This document shows positions 1-8,508 of a DNA stretch of 64,000 nucleotides, piece after piece. The notes beneath the pieces were generated by a model. That model did no database searches. It had not been told where the DNA came from and saw only the letters and a list, made by a program, of their open reading frames with translations. The first letter of the stretch is position 1. Every line of letters begins with the position of its first letter. Origin of the DNA: Lachnospiraceae bacterium (GTDB taxonomy: Bacteria > Bacteroidota > Bacteroidia > Bacteroidales > Muribaculaceae); NCBI GenBank assembly GCA_023663655.1, contig JAMPGZ010000002.1, forward strand, positions 148,695-212,694, written 5' to 3'. A program made the translations under genes and the position numbers.

Positions 1-865
1 CCTTCGGCTCTATTTCACCCTCGTAGGTGATGTGTGAGCCGTTGTACATGAAATCTTCGGGAAGATTCACCACATGGGCGAGGTCGCCTCGCTTGAGGTG
101 CTCGAAGTAGAGCTGCTCCTCGCGACGTGACATCTCCTTGCCGTCCTTCTGCTTGTAGGTTCCGGTGAGGGCGCCCTCCTTGCCCTCCTTGTCATAAAGG
201 GTGAATGCCTCGTTGAGCTGCATATAAGGATTGGGATTTCCCCAGCGCAGCAATGAATAGCTGTCCCAAAGAATACCGTAATTGTTGGAGGAAACGATGA
301 ACGGCACCGATACTTTGGTATTGTACTGGAACAGTTCTTCGTTTTTGTGTTTGTAGTTGAATTCGTTGCTCTGATGCTGTCCGAGACCATAAAGCCCTTC
401 ATCCTCATCGAGTGATTGGAAACTTTGAGTCACGGTGAAACCGTCGGTGCCTTGGACATTTATCGGTTCAAACTTGCGTCCGCCCTCTTCCTCGCATAGG
501 ATAGGCTTTCCGTTGAGGTCGTAGAATGACACTGCCCCGTTGTCACGGTTGACGGTGGCTTTAAGGGCGGCTGTGGTGAGTGTCACCAGCGAGTCGTCGG
601 CAACGATGTCAAATGCTGTTTTCTCATTGTTGTCAACAATGATCAGGCTGCTGTCGGTCGAGAATTTTCCGGTTGCGGAAGCCGACACTCTGATGAGCTT
701 GTCGCCGATCACTTTAAGTCGCACCTTGGCGGCACCGTTGTCATCTTTGTCATTGACACTAACAATGACACCGTCAGAAATTTTTTCATAGCCTGACGAC
801 GAGCAGCCGCTGAAAGTTATCATGGCTAATGCCGATAACATGGACATGGTAAAAGCAGTTCTCAT
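1..865 (-). CDS. GH31 family glycosidase lipoprotein (alpha-xylosidase-like), partial
   Basis: The gene reads leftward and runs off the window edge; 288 residues are seen with no in-frame stop, so it is cut by the window rather than broken. The N-terminus is a signal peptide ending in FSGC (Cys21), so a lipoprotein. The residues after Cys (SSSGYE) lack the acidic surface-export signal of the neighbouring lipoproteins, which suggests a periplasmic location. The N-terminal beta-sandwich typical of GH31 is recognisable from GLYGLGQHQSNEFNY at about 157-171 and PFIVSSNNYGILWDS further on. The last visible residues (YNGSHITYEGEIEP) look like the start of a PA14-like insert, known in Bacteroides GH31 alpha-xylosidases. 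The catalytic domain lies outside, so alpha-xylosidase rather than alpha-glucosidase is inferred from this insert and from the GH5-containing PUL next door. Confidence 0.75.
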   Translation of the reverse strand, partial: MRTAFTMSMLSALAMITFSGCSSSGYEKISDGVIVSVNDKDDNGAAKVRLKVIGDKLIRVSASATGKFSTDSSLIIVDNNEKTAFDIVADDSLVTLTTAALKATVNRDNGAVSFYDLNGKPILCEEEGGRKFEPINVQGTDGFTVTQSFQSLDEDEGLYGLGQHQSNEFNYKHKNEELFQYNTKVSVPFIVSSNNYGILWDSYSLLRWGNPNPYMQLNEAFTLYDKEGKEGALTGTYKQKDGKEMSRREEQLYFEHLKRGDLAHVVNLPEDFMYNGSHITYEGEIEPK

Positions 866-907
866 ACAGTTACGGTATTTCAAATTAAGATTGTGTATAA
901 TAGACGA

Positions 908-949
908 ATGCGTAAAAATCGTTATTGCAAATTTACGAATTTTACGCAT
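908..949 (-). promoter_or_regulatory. Promoter of the GH31 gene inside an inverted repeat
   Basis: On the minus strand TAAATTTG at 928-935 fits the Bacteroidetes -7 element TAnnTTTG and would give a leader of about 57 bases before the GH31 start. It lies between inverted copies of ATGCGTAAAA (908-917 and 940-949), so a regulator bound here would cover the polymerase site. No good TTTG -33 element is visible, as is common at activated promoters. Confidence 0.5.
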
Positions 950-979
950 CCTCTATGTTCTTAATAGGGGTATGAAATG

Positions 980-3900
980 TTATCTGCCCTCCCTCTTTTG
1001 ATATTCCGATGGGGGCATTCCGTATTCTTCCTGGAAATACCGGCTGAAATATTTAGGATTGTTAAAACCGAGCTTGTAGGCTATTTCCGAAATGTTGAGC
1101 TGGCTCTCGCGCAGGTATTGCGCGGCGCGTTTGAGCCTGAGTATCCTTATGAATTCGATAGGAGTCTTTTCGGTGAGCTTGAGAATCTTCTTGTAGAGAT
1201 GCACACGGCTCATGCCAAGCGCGCGGCTCAGTTCCTCGACGCTGAGGTCGCTGCGTGATATGTTTTCCTCCACATATTTCTTTGCCTTGTTGATGAACTG
1301 CTCGTCGAGCGGCGTGATTTCGATCAGTTCGGGCTCGGGGCTGATAGGGGCGCGGCGTGAGGATTTGCTGTCGGACCGTTCCATGAGCTTTCTGATTTTC
1401 ACTTTCAGCACGTCGTTGTTGAACGGCTTTGTCACGTAATCGTCGGCTCCGTGGGTGAGTCCTTCGAGCTCTGAGCCGGCATCGTGTTTTGCCGTGAGGA
1501 TTATCACGGGGATGTTGCGTGTGAGCTTGTCGGATTTCACGCGGCGACACAGTTCGATTCCGTCCATTCTCGGCATCATGAGGTCGCTCAGTATCGCGTC
1601 GACATGATGCTCTTTGAGCATATCGATTGCCTGAAGCCCGTCGGAGGCGCTTATCACGGTGTAGTCGCTCGACAGCTCGGTCTTGAGGAAATTGACCATG
1701 TCATAGTTGTCGTCGACGACAAGCACTACCGGTTTCTCCTGTGCTTCCGCCGGGTCGGCGCTTCCGTTGAGCGGTTTCGGATCGGTCGTGGCAGCGGGCG
1801 TTTTTATCGGAATCCCGACTGTGAATGTCGAGCCTCCGCCGGGGGTGTCGGTCACTGTTATCGAGCCTTCGTGCAGACCGACGTATTCGCTCACGAGGTT
1901 CAAGCCTATTCCTGTGCCGGTCTCGCCATCGCTTCCCTTGGAGTTGCGGCTCTGGTAATAGCGTTGGAATATAAGTTCTTTCTCGTCGTCATCAATGCCG
2001 CATCCATTGTCGGCTACCGATATCAGGAGCTTGGCGCCGTCGACATTTATGCTGAGGTTTATTCTCCCTCCTCTCGGGGTGAACTTTATGGCGTTTGAGA
2101 GGAGGTTGGACACTATCTTGTTGAGTTTGTCCTCGTCATACTCCATGTCAAGACGCTGCACTGAGGAGTCGAAACTCAAGGTTATCTCCTTGTGTTCGGC
2201 TTGTGCCACAAATGAGTCGAGAATGTTTCTGATGAAGTTTATGACGTCGCCTGTGATTCCGGTGTATTTGAGTGAGTCCTCTTCGTTCTTGCGGAAATCG
2301 AGCAGTTGGTTGACGAGGGTGAGCAGCCTTTTGGCATTGCCGTGCACTATTTGCAAGCGGTCTTTGATCGCATGGTCGGTCGATTCTTTGAGCAGCGATT
2401 CCACCGGCGAGATGATGAGTGTGAGAGGTGTGCGGAGCTCATGGCTCACGTTGGTGAAGAATTTGTCTTTCATGCGGGCGAGCTCTTCCTGCTTTTTTGC
2501 GTACTCGGCTTTTTTCACCTCCTGTATCCGGCGGTTTTCAGCTCGTTTCATCGCTCTGTACAGTAGCCATGCCGCCAATGCTATCAGTGCGATATAGATG
2601 ATCCATGCCCATATTGTCGACCAGAAAGGCGGAGTGACGGTTATCTCGATGCTTCGTTCGAGCGAGCTTTCCACGCCGTCGTTGTTCACGGCTTTCACGT
2701 GGAGAGTGTATGTGCCCGGCGACAGATTGGTGAATGTGGCATGGTGTACGCCGTGAAGGCATTCTATCCAGTCCTCGTCGATTCCGTCGAGCTTGTAGTA
2801 ATAGGATGTGGAGCCGGGCTGTACGTAATTATTGGCTGCAAATCCGATCGTGAAGCTGTTCTGGCGGTGGTTGAGCGTTATTTTATCGGAATGGTTGATG
2901 GATTTTTCCAAAATCACACGTCCGTCATACTTTTGCCCGGTTTTGATTTCGGTGTTGCCGAGATATAGCGAGGTGAAAAGTATGTCGGGGCTTATCATGT
3001 TGTATCGGATATTTGCCGGGGATACATAGCTTAGCCCGTAGGGCCCTCCGATAACAATGTCGCCATTTTTCATTTTGGCGAGCGAACGCTGGTTGTAGGC
3101 GGCATTCTGGAGCCCGTCGGAGGATGTGTATATGTGGTTGCGAAACAGATATCCTTCGCCATCGGGGTTTTTAGCCACGTTGACGGCGGTGACGGCACCG
3201 TCGATCGCCACCCATATCTTTCCGTTGTTATCCTCGATCAGTCCGAGCACATAGCTCACTGATGAGTGGCGTGACAGCGGAATTTCGTAGATAGTCCCTT
3301 TGGCGGGATCATAGACGTTCAGCTCTCTGTCGTTGGCTATCCATAGGAGTCCTCGGCTGTCGTACAGCACTTGGCTCACATAGTAATTTTCACCGTCGCG
3401 GCGGCTGTTGTTGAATCTTGTGATTTCTCCGGTGGCGGGATCGTGGACGAAGAGCCCTACGGTGGTGCCGATGTAGGTTTTGCCGTTGTCACCGTGGCAG
3501 AGTGATATTATGAAGTCGGTTTCGAGTCCGCTGTCGCCGAGGGTGAATGTCTTTATCTCGTGTGTTGCCGGATTCATGAGCTGCAACCCTTTTCCGAGTG
3601 TCCCCACCCATATTGTGTTGTCGGGGTTTTCAAGTATCGCCCATACATTTTCCGATGCTATGCCTTGGTCTTTCCCATAGTGGGAGAATTTGCCGTTTTT
3701 GAATTTTTTCAGTCCTCCGTTGTAGGTTCCTATCCATATCCCTCCGTCGGCTGAAGGTGTGAGGGCGGTGATTGGTGCAGGCTTGGTTCCGTCGGCGGCA
3801 TCGGGGTAGGATGTGATTTTTCCGGTCGACCGGTCGAGGAGCTTCAGCCCGTCGCTGTCGGTTCCTATCCAGCAGGTGTTGCCGTCGCCGGGTGCGGCGC

Positions 3901-4942
3901 AATTCACATCCTCCAGCGGCACGAGTCCAAATTTGAACTCGCTCTCGTTGTATGCCGATACACCTTTTTTCTGTGTTCCGATCCACACGTTTCCGTCATC
4001 GTCGGCTGTGATCGTGGTTATTGAGTTGTTGCCGAGTCCGTCGGGGTCGGCTGGATTAGTCACTATGCGTTCCATGTTTCCGGCGCGGTCGATGACGATG
4101 ATGCCGTCATTGTCAAGTCCGAGCCAAAGGTTTCCTGAGCGGTCCTGTGCAACGGCTCGGACTATCGGCGCGTTTTTCCCGGATTTGAGCGGCGCGTCGT
4201 CCCATGAGTTGGTGTGGGTGTTGTACACCCATAGTCCCTTGTCGCCGTATATCCATATTCTGCCGTTGTTGTCGGCTGTCATTTTCAGCTCCACTGGCTG
4301 ATTGCCGGTTTCGGTGTTTATGCGGTTGTCGGAGTTTACTATCTCGCTGTTCTGGTTCACGAAATACAGCATTCCATAGCTGTCGAGCACGGCGGCTCCT
4401 CCTGTTCGCGGGATTCCGGCTATGTCGTTCACGGAGTGCCCGTTGTCGGCTATCCCCTCCACTTTTGTCGCTTCTCCGGTAGAGAAGCAGTATAGCCCGT
4501 CGTCGGCGACATAAAACCATATACACCCGTCGGCGATATATATTGATTGCGGGATTGTGTTTATGCCCATTCTCCGGAATGTGTCGATGGGATTGTTGTC
4601 AAACGCCTCAGTGCGCGGGTCGTATTTCACATAAGCGTCGCCGGCTTTAATCCATATATATCCTCGCGGATCCTGCTGGATGTCGTTGATGTGGTTGTAT
4701 TTCATCGAGGTGGAGTCGCCGGGTATCTCTCGGAATGTTTTTATGTTGTATCCGTCGTACCGGTTCAGCCCGGTTACGGTACCTATCCATAGGAATCCGT
4801 CGCGGTCTTTGAACAGGGCATTGACCTTATTGTGCGACAATCCGTCCTCTGCCTCGATGCGGCTGAAGCGGTAGTTGGCGGCAGGCAATACGCACGACAG
4901 GTTGAGTAATATAAGTGCAGTAAACAGTTTTATGCGGGACAT
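980..4942 (-). CDS. Hybrid two-component system regulator (HTCS) with beta-propeller sensor
   Basis: A one-protein sensor and transcription activator, about 1320 residues. Order: signal peptide; periplasmic two-component-regulator propeller repeats (repeated W-IGT and LW-G motifs) to about residue 680; a Y_Y_Y domain (SYYYKLDGIDEDW); one membrane helix near 765-790; histidine kinase with H-box VSHELRTPLTL, N-box NLLSNAIKFTP and G-box GTGIGLNL; receiver domain (VVDDNYD, phospho-Asp in SDLMMPRMDG) near 1070-1190; and a C-terminal AraC helix-turn-helix near 1215-1318. The start is set at 4942, not the upstream ATG at 4993, because a full promoter at 4971-5002 would place the transcript start between the two. 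It sits between the GH31 gene and susC, so it most likely senses an oligosaccharide from the GH5 reaction and activates this PUL. Confidence 0.93.
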   Translation of the reverse strand: MSRIKLFTALILLNLSCVLPAANYRFSRIEAEDGLSHNKVNALFKDRDGFLWIGTVTGLNRYDGYNIKTFREIPGDSTSMKYNHINDIQQDPRGYIWIKAGDAYVKYDPRTEAFDNNPIDTFRRMGINTIPQSIYIADGCIWFYVADDGLYCFSTGEATKVEGIADNGHSVNDIAGIPRTGGAAVLDSYGMLYFVNQNSEIVNSDNRINTETGNQPVELKMTADNNGRIWIYGDKGLWVYNTHTNSWDDAPLKSGKNAPIVRAVAQDRSGNLWLGLDNDGIIVIDRAGNMERIVTNPADPDGLGNNSITTITADDDGNVWIGTQKKGVSAYNESEFKFGLVPLEDVNCAAPGDGNTCWIGTDSDGLKLLDRSTGKITSYPDAADGTKPAPITALTPSADGGIWIGTYNGGLKKFKNGKFSHYGKDQGIASENVWAILENPDNTIWVGTLGKGLQLMNPATHEIKTFTLGDSGLETDFIISLCHGDNGKTYIGTTVGLFVHDPATGEITRFNNSRRDGENYYVSQVLYDSRGLLWIANDRELNVYDPAKGTIYEIPLSRHSSVSYVLGLIEDNNGKIWVAIDGAVTAVNVAKNPDGEGYLFRNHIYTSSDGLQNAAYNQRSLAKMKNGDIVIGGPYGLSYVSPANIRYNMISPDILFTSLYLGNTEIKTGQKYDGRVILEKSINHSDKITLNHRQNSFTIGFAANNYVQPGSTSYYYKLDGIDEDWIECLHGVHHATFTNLSPGTYTLHVKAVNNDGVESSLERSIEITVTPPFWSTIWAWIIYIALIALAAWLLYRAMKRAENRRIQEVKKAEYAKKQEELARMKDKFFTNVSHELRTPLTLIISPVESLLKESTDHAIKDRLQIVHGNAKRLLTLVNQLLDFRKNEEDSLKYTGITGDVINFIRNILDSFVAQAEHKEITLSFDSSVQRLDMEYDEDKLNKIVSNLLSNAIKFTPRGGRINLSINVDGAKLLISVADNGCGIDDDEKELIFQRYYQSRNSKGSDGETGTGIGLNLVSEYVGLHEGSITVTDTPGGGSTFTVGIPIKTPAATTDPKPLNGSADPAEAQEKPVVLVVDDNYDMVNFLKTELSSDYTVISASDGLQAIDMLKEHHVDAILSDLMMPRMDGIELCRRVKSDKLTRNIPVIILTAKHDAGSELEGLTHGADDYVTKPFNNDVLKVKIRKLMERSDSKSSRRAPISPEPELIEITPLDEQFINKAKKYVEENISRSDLSVEELSRALGMSRVHLYKKILKLTEKTPIEFIRILRLKRAAQYLRESQLNISEIAYKLGFNNPKYFSRYFQEEYGMPPSEYQKREGR

Positions 4943-4970
4943 GATATTGTTTAGGTTTAAGCTTTGAATA

Positions 4971-5002
4971 CAAAAATATGAATATCTTGTCATATTCGCA
5001 AA
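4971..5002 (-). promoter_or_regulatory. Promoter of the first HTCS gene
   Basis: On the minus strand TTTG (4999-5002), a 20-base spacer and TATTTTTG (4971-4978) match the Bacteroidetes sigma-ABfr pattern exactly. Transcription would begin near 4965, about 22 bases before the ATG at 4942, which decides the start of the HTCS. Confidence 0.7.
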
Positions 5003-5042
5003 TGATGGTGCATCAATTTAGCGAGGCTTTATTTTATGTTTT

Positions 5043-5123
5043 ATAACATTTATTTGCGGCTGGTTAACATTTTAATCCTGTTAACATAACATTTAGGTCT
5101 TGGTATTTAGCAAAATATACCAA
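5043..5123 (+). promoter_or_regulatory. Candidate HTCS operator: three direct repeats and an inverted repeat upstream of susC
   Basis: The 10-mer wTAACATTTw occurs at 5043-5052, 5064-5073 and 5086-5095, i.e. with 21- and 22-bp spacing, two DNA turns each. An inverted repeat TTGGTAT / ATACCAA follows at 5100-5106 and 5117-5123. All lie 40-120 bp upstream of the susC -7 element. ATAACATTT also occurs upstream of the GH31 gene (975-983, minus strand). AraC-type domains usually bind direct repeats at about this spacing; assignment to the HTCS is inference. Confidence 0.5.
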
Positions 5124-5164
5124 ATGGGACTACTTTTAACATGGTCGATGTTGTGAATATCAGT

Positions 5165-5172
5165 TAAATTTG
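5165..5172 (+). promoter_or_regulatory. -7 promoter element of the first susC
   Basis: TAAATTTG matches TAnnTTTG. No TTTG at the -33 distance, consistent with dependence on an activator. It predicts a leader of about 85 bases before the ATG at 5262. Confidence 0.55.
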
Positions 5173-5261
5173 CGTATTACTGTTATGCTGCCATGGATAA
5201 CATTCAACCTGACTGAATAAAGTGAACTTTAATATCTACCTAACCTAAAAACAAAAACTCA

Positions 5262-8200
5262 ATGGGAAAGAAACTAATGGATTATTGCCGGGAGTCACGA
5301 CTCCTCAGGACTGCCTTGGTGACCTTGTGCCTCTTGACTTGTGTGGGGCTTGCCAACGCTGAGCCTGTCACCGTGTCGGGTACCGTGACCTCCGCTGCCG
5401 ATGGCGAGCCTTTGATCGGTGTTACCGTTCAAGTGAAAGGGACATCAGTGGGAACTACCACCGATTTTGACGGCAACTATGTCATTAAAACCGAAATGGG
5501 CGCCACTATCTCGTTCTCTTATGTAGGAATGCAGCCTCGTGAAGCGACCGTGACATCGGAAAAGCTCGATGTGGCTCTTCTTGAAAACTCGGAAATGCTT
5601 GATGAAGTAGTGGTTGTGGGCTACGGCGTTCAAAAGAAGAAGCTCGTGACCGGAGCCACCGCCCAGATCAAGGGTGACGATATCGCCAAACTTAATACCA
5701 CCAGCCCTCTTCAGGCTATGCAGGGACAGCTTCCGGGTGTCAACATCGCTTCTGAATCAGGACAGCCCGGAGCAGGCATGAAGGTGACCATCCGCGGTCT
5801 CGGAACCACCGGCAACGCTTCTCCGCTTTATCTTATCGATGGCGTGCCTGGCGACATTGCCAATTTGAATCCTTCCGACATCGAGTCGGTCGACGTCCTT
5901 AAGGACGCTGCTTCCGCTGCCATTTATGGCGCGCAAGCAGCAAATGGTGTGGTATTAGTCACTACACGTTCCGGTAAGGAGGGTCGCGCCAAAGTGACTT
6001 TCGACGGATATTACGGCTGGCAGAGCGCTCCTAAGAAGATGAAGATGCTCAACGCCGCTGAATACATGACCATTCAGGATGAGTCGATGCTCAATTCAGG
6101 GTCGGCTCCTTACGATTGGGGATCATTCAAGAGCATCTGGAATTATAATGATGCAGGGCAGCCTACCGGAGTCATCGACACCGACTGGGTTGACCAGATG
6201 TTCAAGGACAATGCCATCACCCAGAGCTACACTATCGGTGTCTCAGGCGGTTCGGCAACCAACACATACGCAGTATCGCTCGGTTACATCAACCAGGAGG
6301 GTATCGTAGGTGGCAAAGATGTGTCCAACTACTCACGTTACAATTTCCGTATCAACTCCGACCACAAGCTTTTCGACGGTATCCTGACCGTTGGCGAGCA
6401 GGTGTCATTTGCTTATGTGAAGAGCACCGGTATCGGAGTGGGCAATCAGTATAACAATACACTGCGCGGTGCGTTTGACATGACTCCGCTTGCTCCGGTC
6501 TACAGCGACAACGGCAAGTTTGGTCTTCCTTACAATGATACATCCGATTCTGACTGGTACACTACCGAAGGCAACCCCTACGGAGCCATGATGACCAATA
6601 CCAACAATGAGACAAAGAGCGGCAACTTCTCCGGAAATGTCTATGCTCAGGTTGAGCCGATCAAGAACCTCCGTGTGAGAACCGTGTTCGGTCTGCAGTA
6701 CAACAGCTCGGAATACCGCAGCTACACTCCGCTCTATCAATTCTCACCTTACTCTCAGAATCTCACCCAGACCAAGGTGACTCAGAACATGAGCAATTAC
6801 CTGTCAATGGTGTGGACCAATACAGTCAGCTATGACTGGAACATCAAGGATCACGCATTCAATGCCCTTTTGGGTATGGAGTCGTTCCGCGACCAGGGCA
6901 CTTATATAGCTGCGGGCAACGCTTATCTTAAAGAGGGTTTTGACTCATGGAAATATGCATGGGTGTCAAACGGCACCGCCGCTTCATCATCTGACGGACT
7001 CAGCGCCGCCGGTCATCCCAACGATGAGACTCGCCGCGTGAGCTATTTCGGTCGACTTGGATGGAACTGGATGGAGAAGTATATGGTGAACGTGACCCTC
7101 CGTTGCGACGGATCGTCAAACTTTGCTCCCGGTCACCGCTTCGGTTGGTTCCCGTCGGTTTCAGCCGGATGGAACATCTCAAGCGAGTCGTTCATGGAAT
7201 CAACCCGCGGATGGCTTGACTTCCTGAAAATTCGTGGAAGCTGGGGACGTGTTGGAAATCAGAATATTAAGCCCTATCAATTCCTCGCTCCGATCAAAAG
7301 TTCCAATGTTCATTATTTCTTCGGACAATATCTTGGCGCAAATGGCGTTTATAATACCGGATACGACACCGTACTCGGCTCAAATTGGGGAGCATACCCC
7401 AGCCGACTCGGTAACCAGGCTCTTTCTTGGGAGACTTCCGAGCAGACCGACTTCGGTTTTGACGCACGCTTGTTCAACAGCCGTCTTGGGGTCAACTTCG
7501 ATTTCTATACCAAGAATACTAAGGACTGGCTCGTAGTGGCTCCGGTGCTTGCGACAGCCGGTACCGACGCTCCCTTTATCAATGGTGGTAATGTGAAGAA
7601 CACAGGTGTCGAGTTTAACTTGACGTGGAACGATGTGATAGGCAAAGATTTCTCCTACAGCGTAGGCGTGAACGGTGCTTTCAACCACAACAAGGTAGGC
7701 TCAATCCCCACTGAAGACGGAATCATCCACGGTAACACCAACGAGTTGTATGACAATTCACTCGAATTCTACCGTGCTGAAAACGGCAAGCCGATCGGCT
7801 ACTTCTGGGGCTACAAGACAGCAGGTATCTTCCAGAACCAGGAGCAGATTGACAACTGGATCGCAGCAGGCAATGGCGTGCTTCAGGAATCAGTAGCTCC
7901 CGGCGACGTGATTTTCGTTGACGTGGATCACAACGGCGTTATCGATGCCGACGATAAAGTGAACCTCGGAAACGGTATGCCCAAGTTCACCTACGGTTTC
8001 AACATCAATCTGTATTGGAAAAATTTTGACCTCGGAATCGTCGCTACCGGCGTTACAGGCAACAAGCTGGTGCAGAGCTACCGTAATCAGGGCAACCAGA
8101 AGGCGAACTACACAACCCGTATCCTCGACCGCTGGACAGGGGAAGGAACTTCCAACAAGATTCCCCGTGTGACGAACTCCAACATCAACTGGCAGTTCAG

Positions 8201-8459
8201 CGATCTTTATCTTCAAGATGGTGATTATCTGCGCATAAGCAATGTCACAATCGGTTACGACTTCGCTCCGCTCATGAACCAGAAATGGTGCAGCCAATGC
8301 CGTCTTTATTTCCAGGCTCAGAACTTGTTGACATTCACCAAGTATGACGGAATGGATCCTGAAATCGGCTACGGTACATCAGACTGGGTGTCGGGTGTTG
8401 ACCTCGGATACTATCCGCGCCCGCGCACATTCCTCTTTGGCGTGAACCTCGCATTTTAA
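5262..8459 (+). CDS. SusC-family TonB-linked outer membrane transporter (first PUL)
   Basis: A 1065-residue TonB-dependent channel that imports oligosaccharides across the outer membrane with its SusD lid. Visible parts: N-terminal signal sequence (VTLCLLTCVGLANA), a carboxypeptidase-regulatory-like domain (VSGTVTSAADGEPLIGVTVQVKG) at about 37-110, the SusC signature DEVVVVGYGVQKKK near 113-126, the plug domain with VTIRGLGTTGNASPLYLIDG and DVLKDAASAAIYGAQAANGV, and a long beta-barrel ending in the aromatic terminus GVNLAF expected for BAM-folded proteins. It is the first gene of a run susC-susD-SGBP-SGBP-GH5 with small gaps (18-49 bp) and no internal terminator, so one operon is likely. Confidence 0.96.
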   Translation: MGKKLMDYCRESRLLRTALVTLCLLTCVGLANAEPVTVSGTVTSAADGEPLIGVTVQVKGTSVGTTTDFDGNYVIKTEMGATISFSYVGMQPREATVTSEKLDVALLENSEMLDEVVVVGYGVQKKKLVTGATAQIKGDDIAKLNTTSPLQAMQGQLPGVNIASESGQPGAGMKVTIRGLGTTGNASPLYLIDGVPGDIANLNPSDIESVDVLKDAASAAIYGAQAANGVVLVTTRSGKEGRAKVTFDGYYGWQSAPKKMKMLNAAEYMTIQDESMLNSGSAPYDWGSFKSIWNYNDAGQPTGVIDTDWVDQMFKDNAITQSYTIGVSGGSATNTYAVSLGYINQEGIVGGKDVSNYSRYNFRINSDHKLFDGILTVGEQVSFAYVKSTGIGVGNQYNNTLRGAFDMTPLAPVYSDNGKFGLPYNDTSDSDWYTTEGNPYGAMMTNTNNETKSGNFSGNVYAQVEPIKNLRVRTVFGLQYNSSEYRSYTPLYQFSPYSQNLTQTKVTQNMSNYLSMVWTNTVSYDWNIKDHAFNALLGMESFRDQGTYIAAGNAYLKEGFDSWKYAWVSNGTAASSSDGLSAAGHPNDETRRVSYFGRLGWNWMEKYMVNVTLRCDGSSNFAPGHRFGWFPSVSAGWNISSESFMESTRGWLDFLKIRGSWGRVGNQNIKPYQFLAPIKSSNVHYFFGQYLGANGVYNTGYDTVLGSNWGAYPSRLGNQALSWETSEQTDFGFDARLFNSRLGVNFDFYTKNTKDWLVVAPVLATAGTDAPFINGGNVKNTGVEFNLTWNDVIGKDFSYSVGVNGAFNHNKVGSIPTEDGIIHGNTNELYDNSLEFYRAENGKPIGYFWGYKTAGIFQNQEQIDNWIAAGNGVLQESVAPGDVIFVDVDHNGVIDADDKVNLGNGMPKFTYGFNINLYWKNFDLGIVATGVTGNKLVQSYRNQGNQKANYTTRILDRWTGEGTSNKIPRVTNSNINWQFSDLYLQDGDYLRISNVTIGYDFAPLMNQKWCSQCRLYFQAQNLLTFTKYDGMDPEIGYGTSDWVSGVDLGYYPRPRTFLFGVNLAF

Positions 8460-8508
8460 TGAGTGACCTCCCTTGACATTTAAAACGATAAAAAACTTTG
8501 AATATACA

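Noticed and set aside
977..1258. Plus-strand small gene opposite the first HTCS
   Set aside because: It lies wholly opposite the AraC domain of the HTCS, has no family likeness and no promoter; an antisense shadow.
4943..4993. Longer start for the first HTCS
   Set aside because: A full promoter (4971-5002) overlaps this stretch and the ATG at 4942 opens a normal signal peptide.
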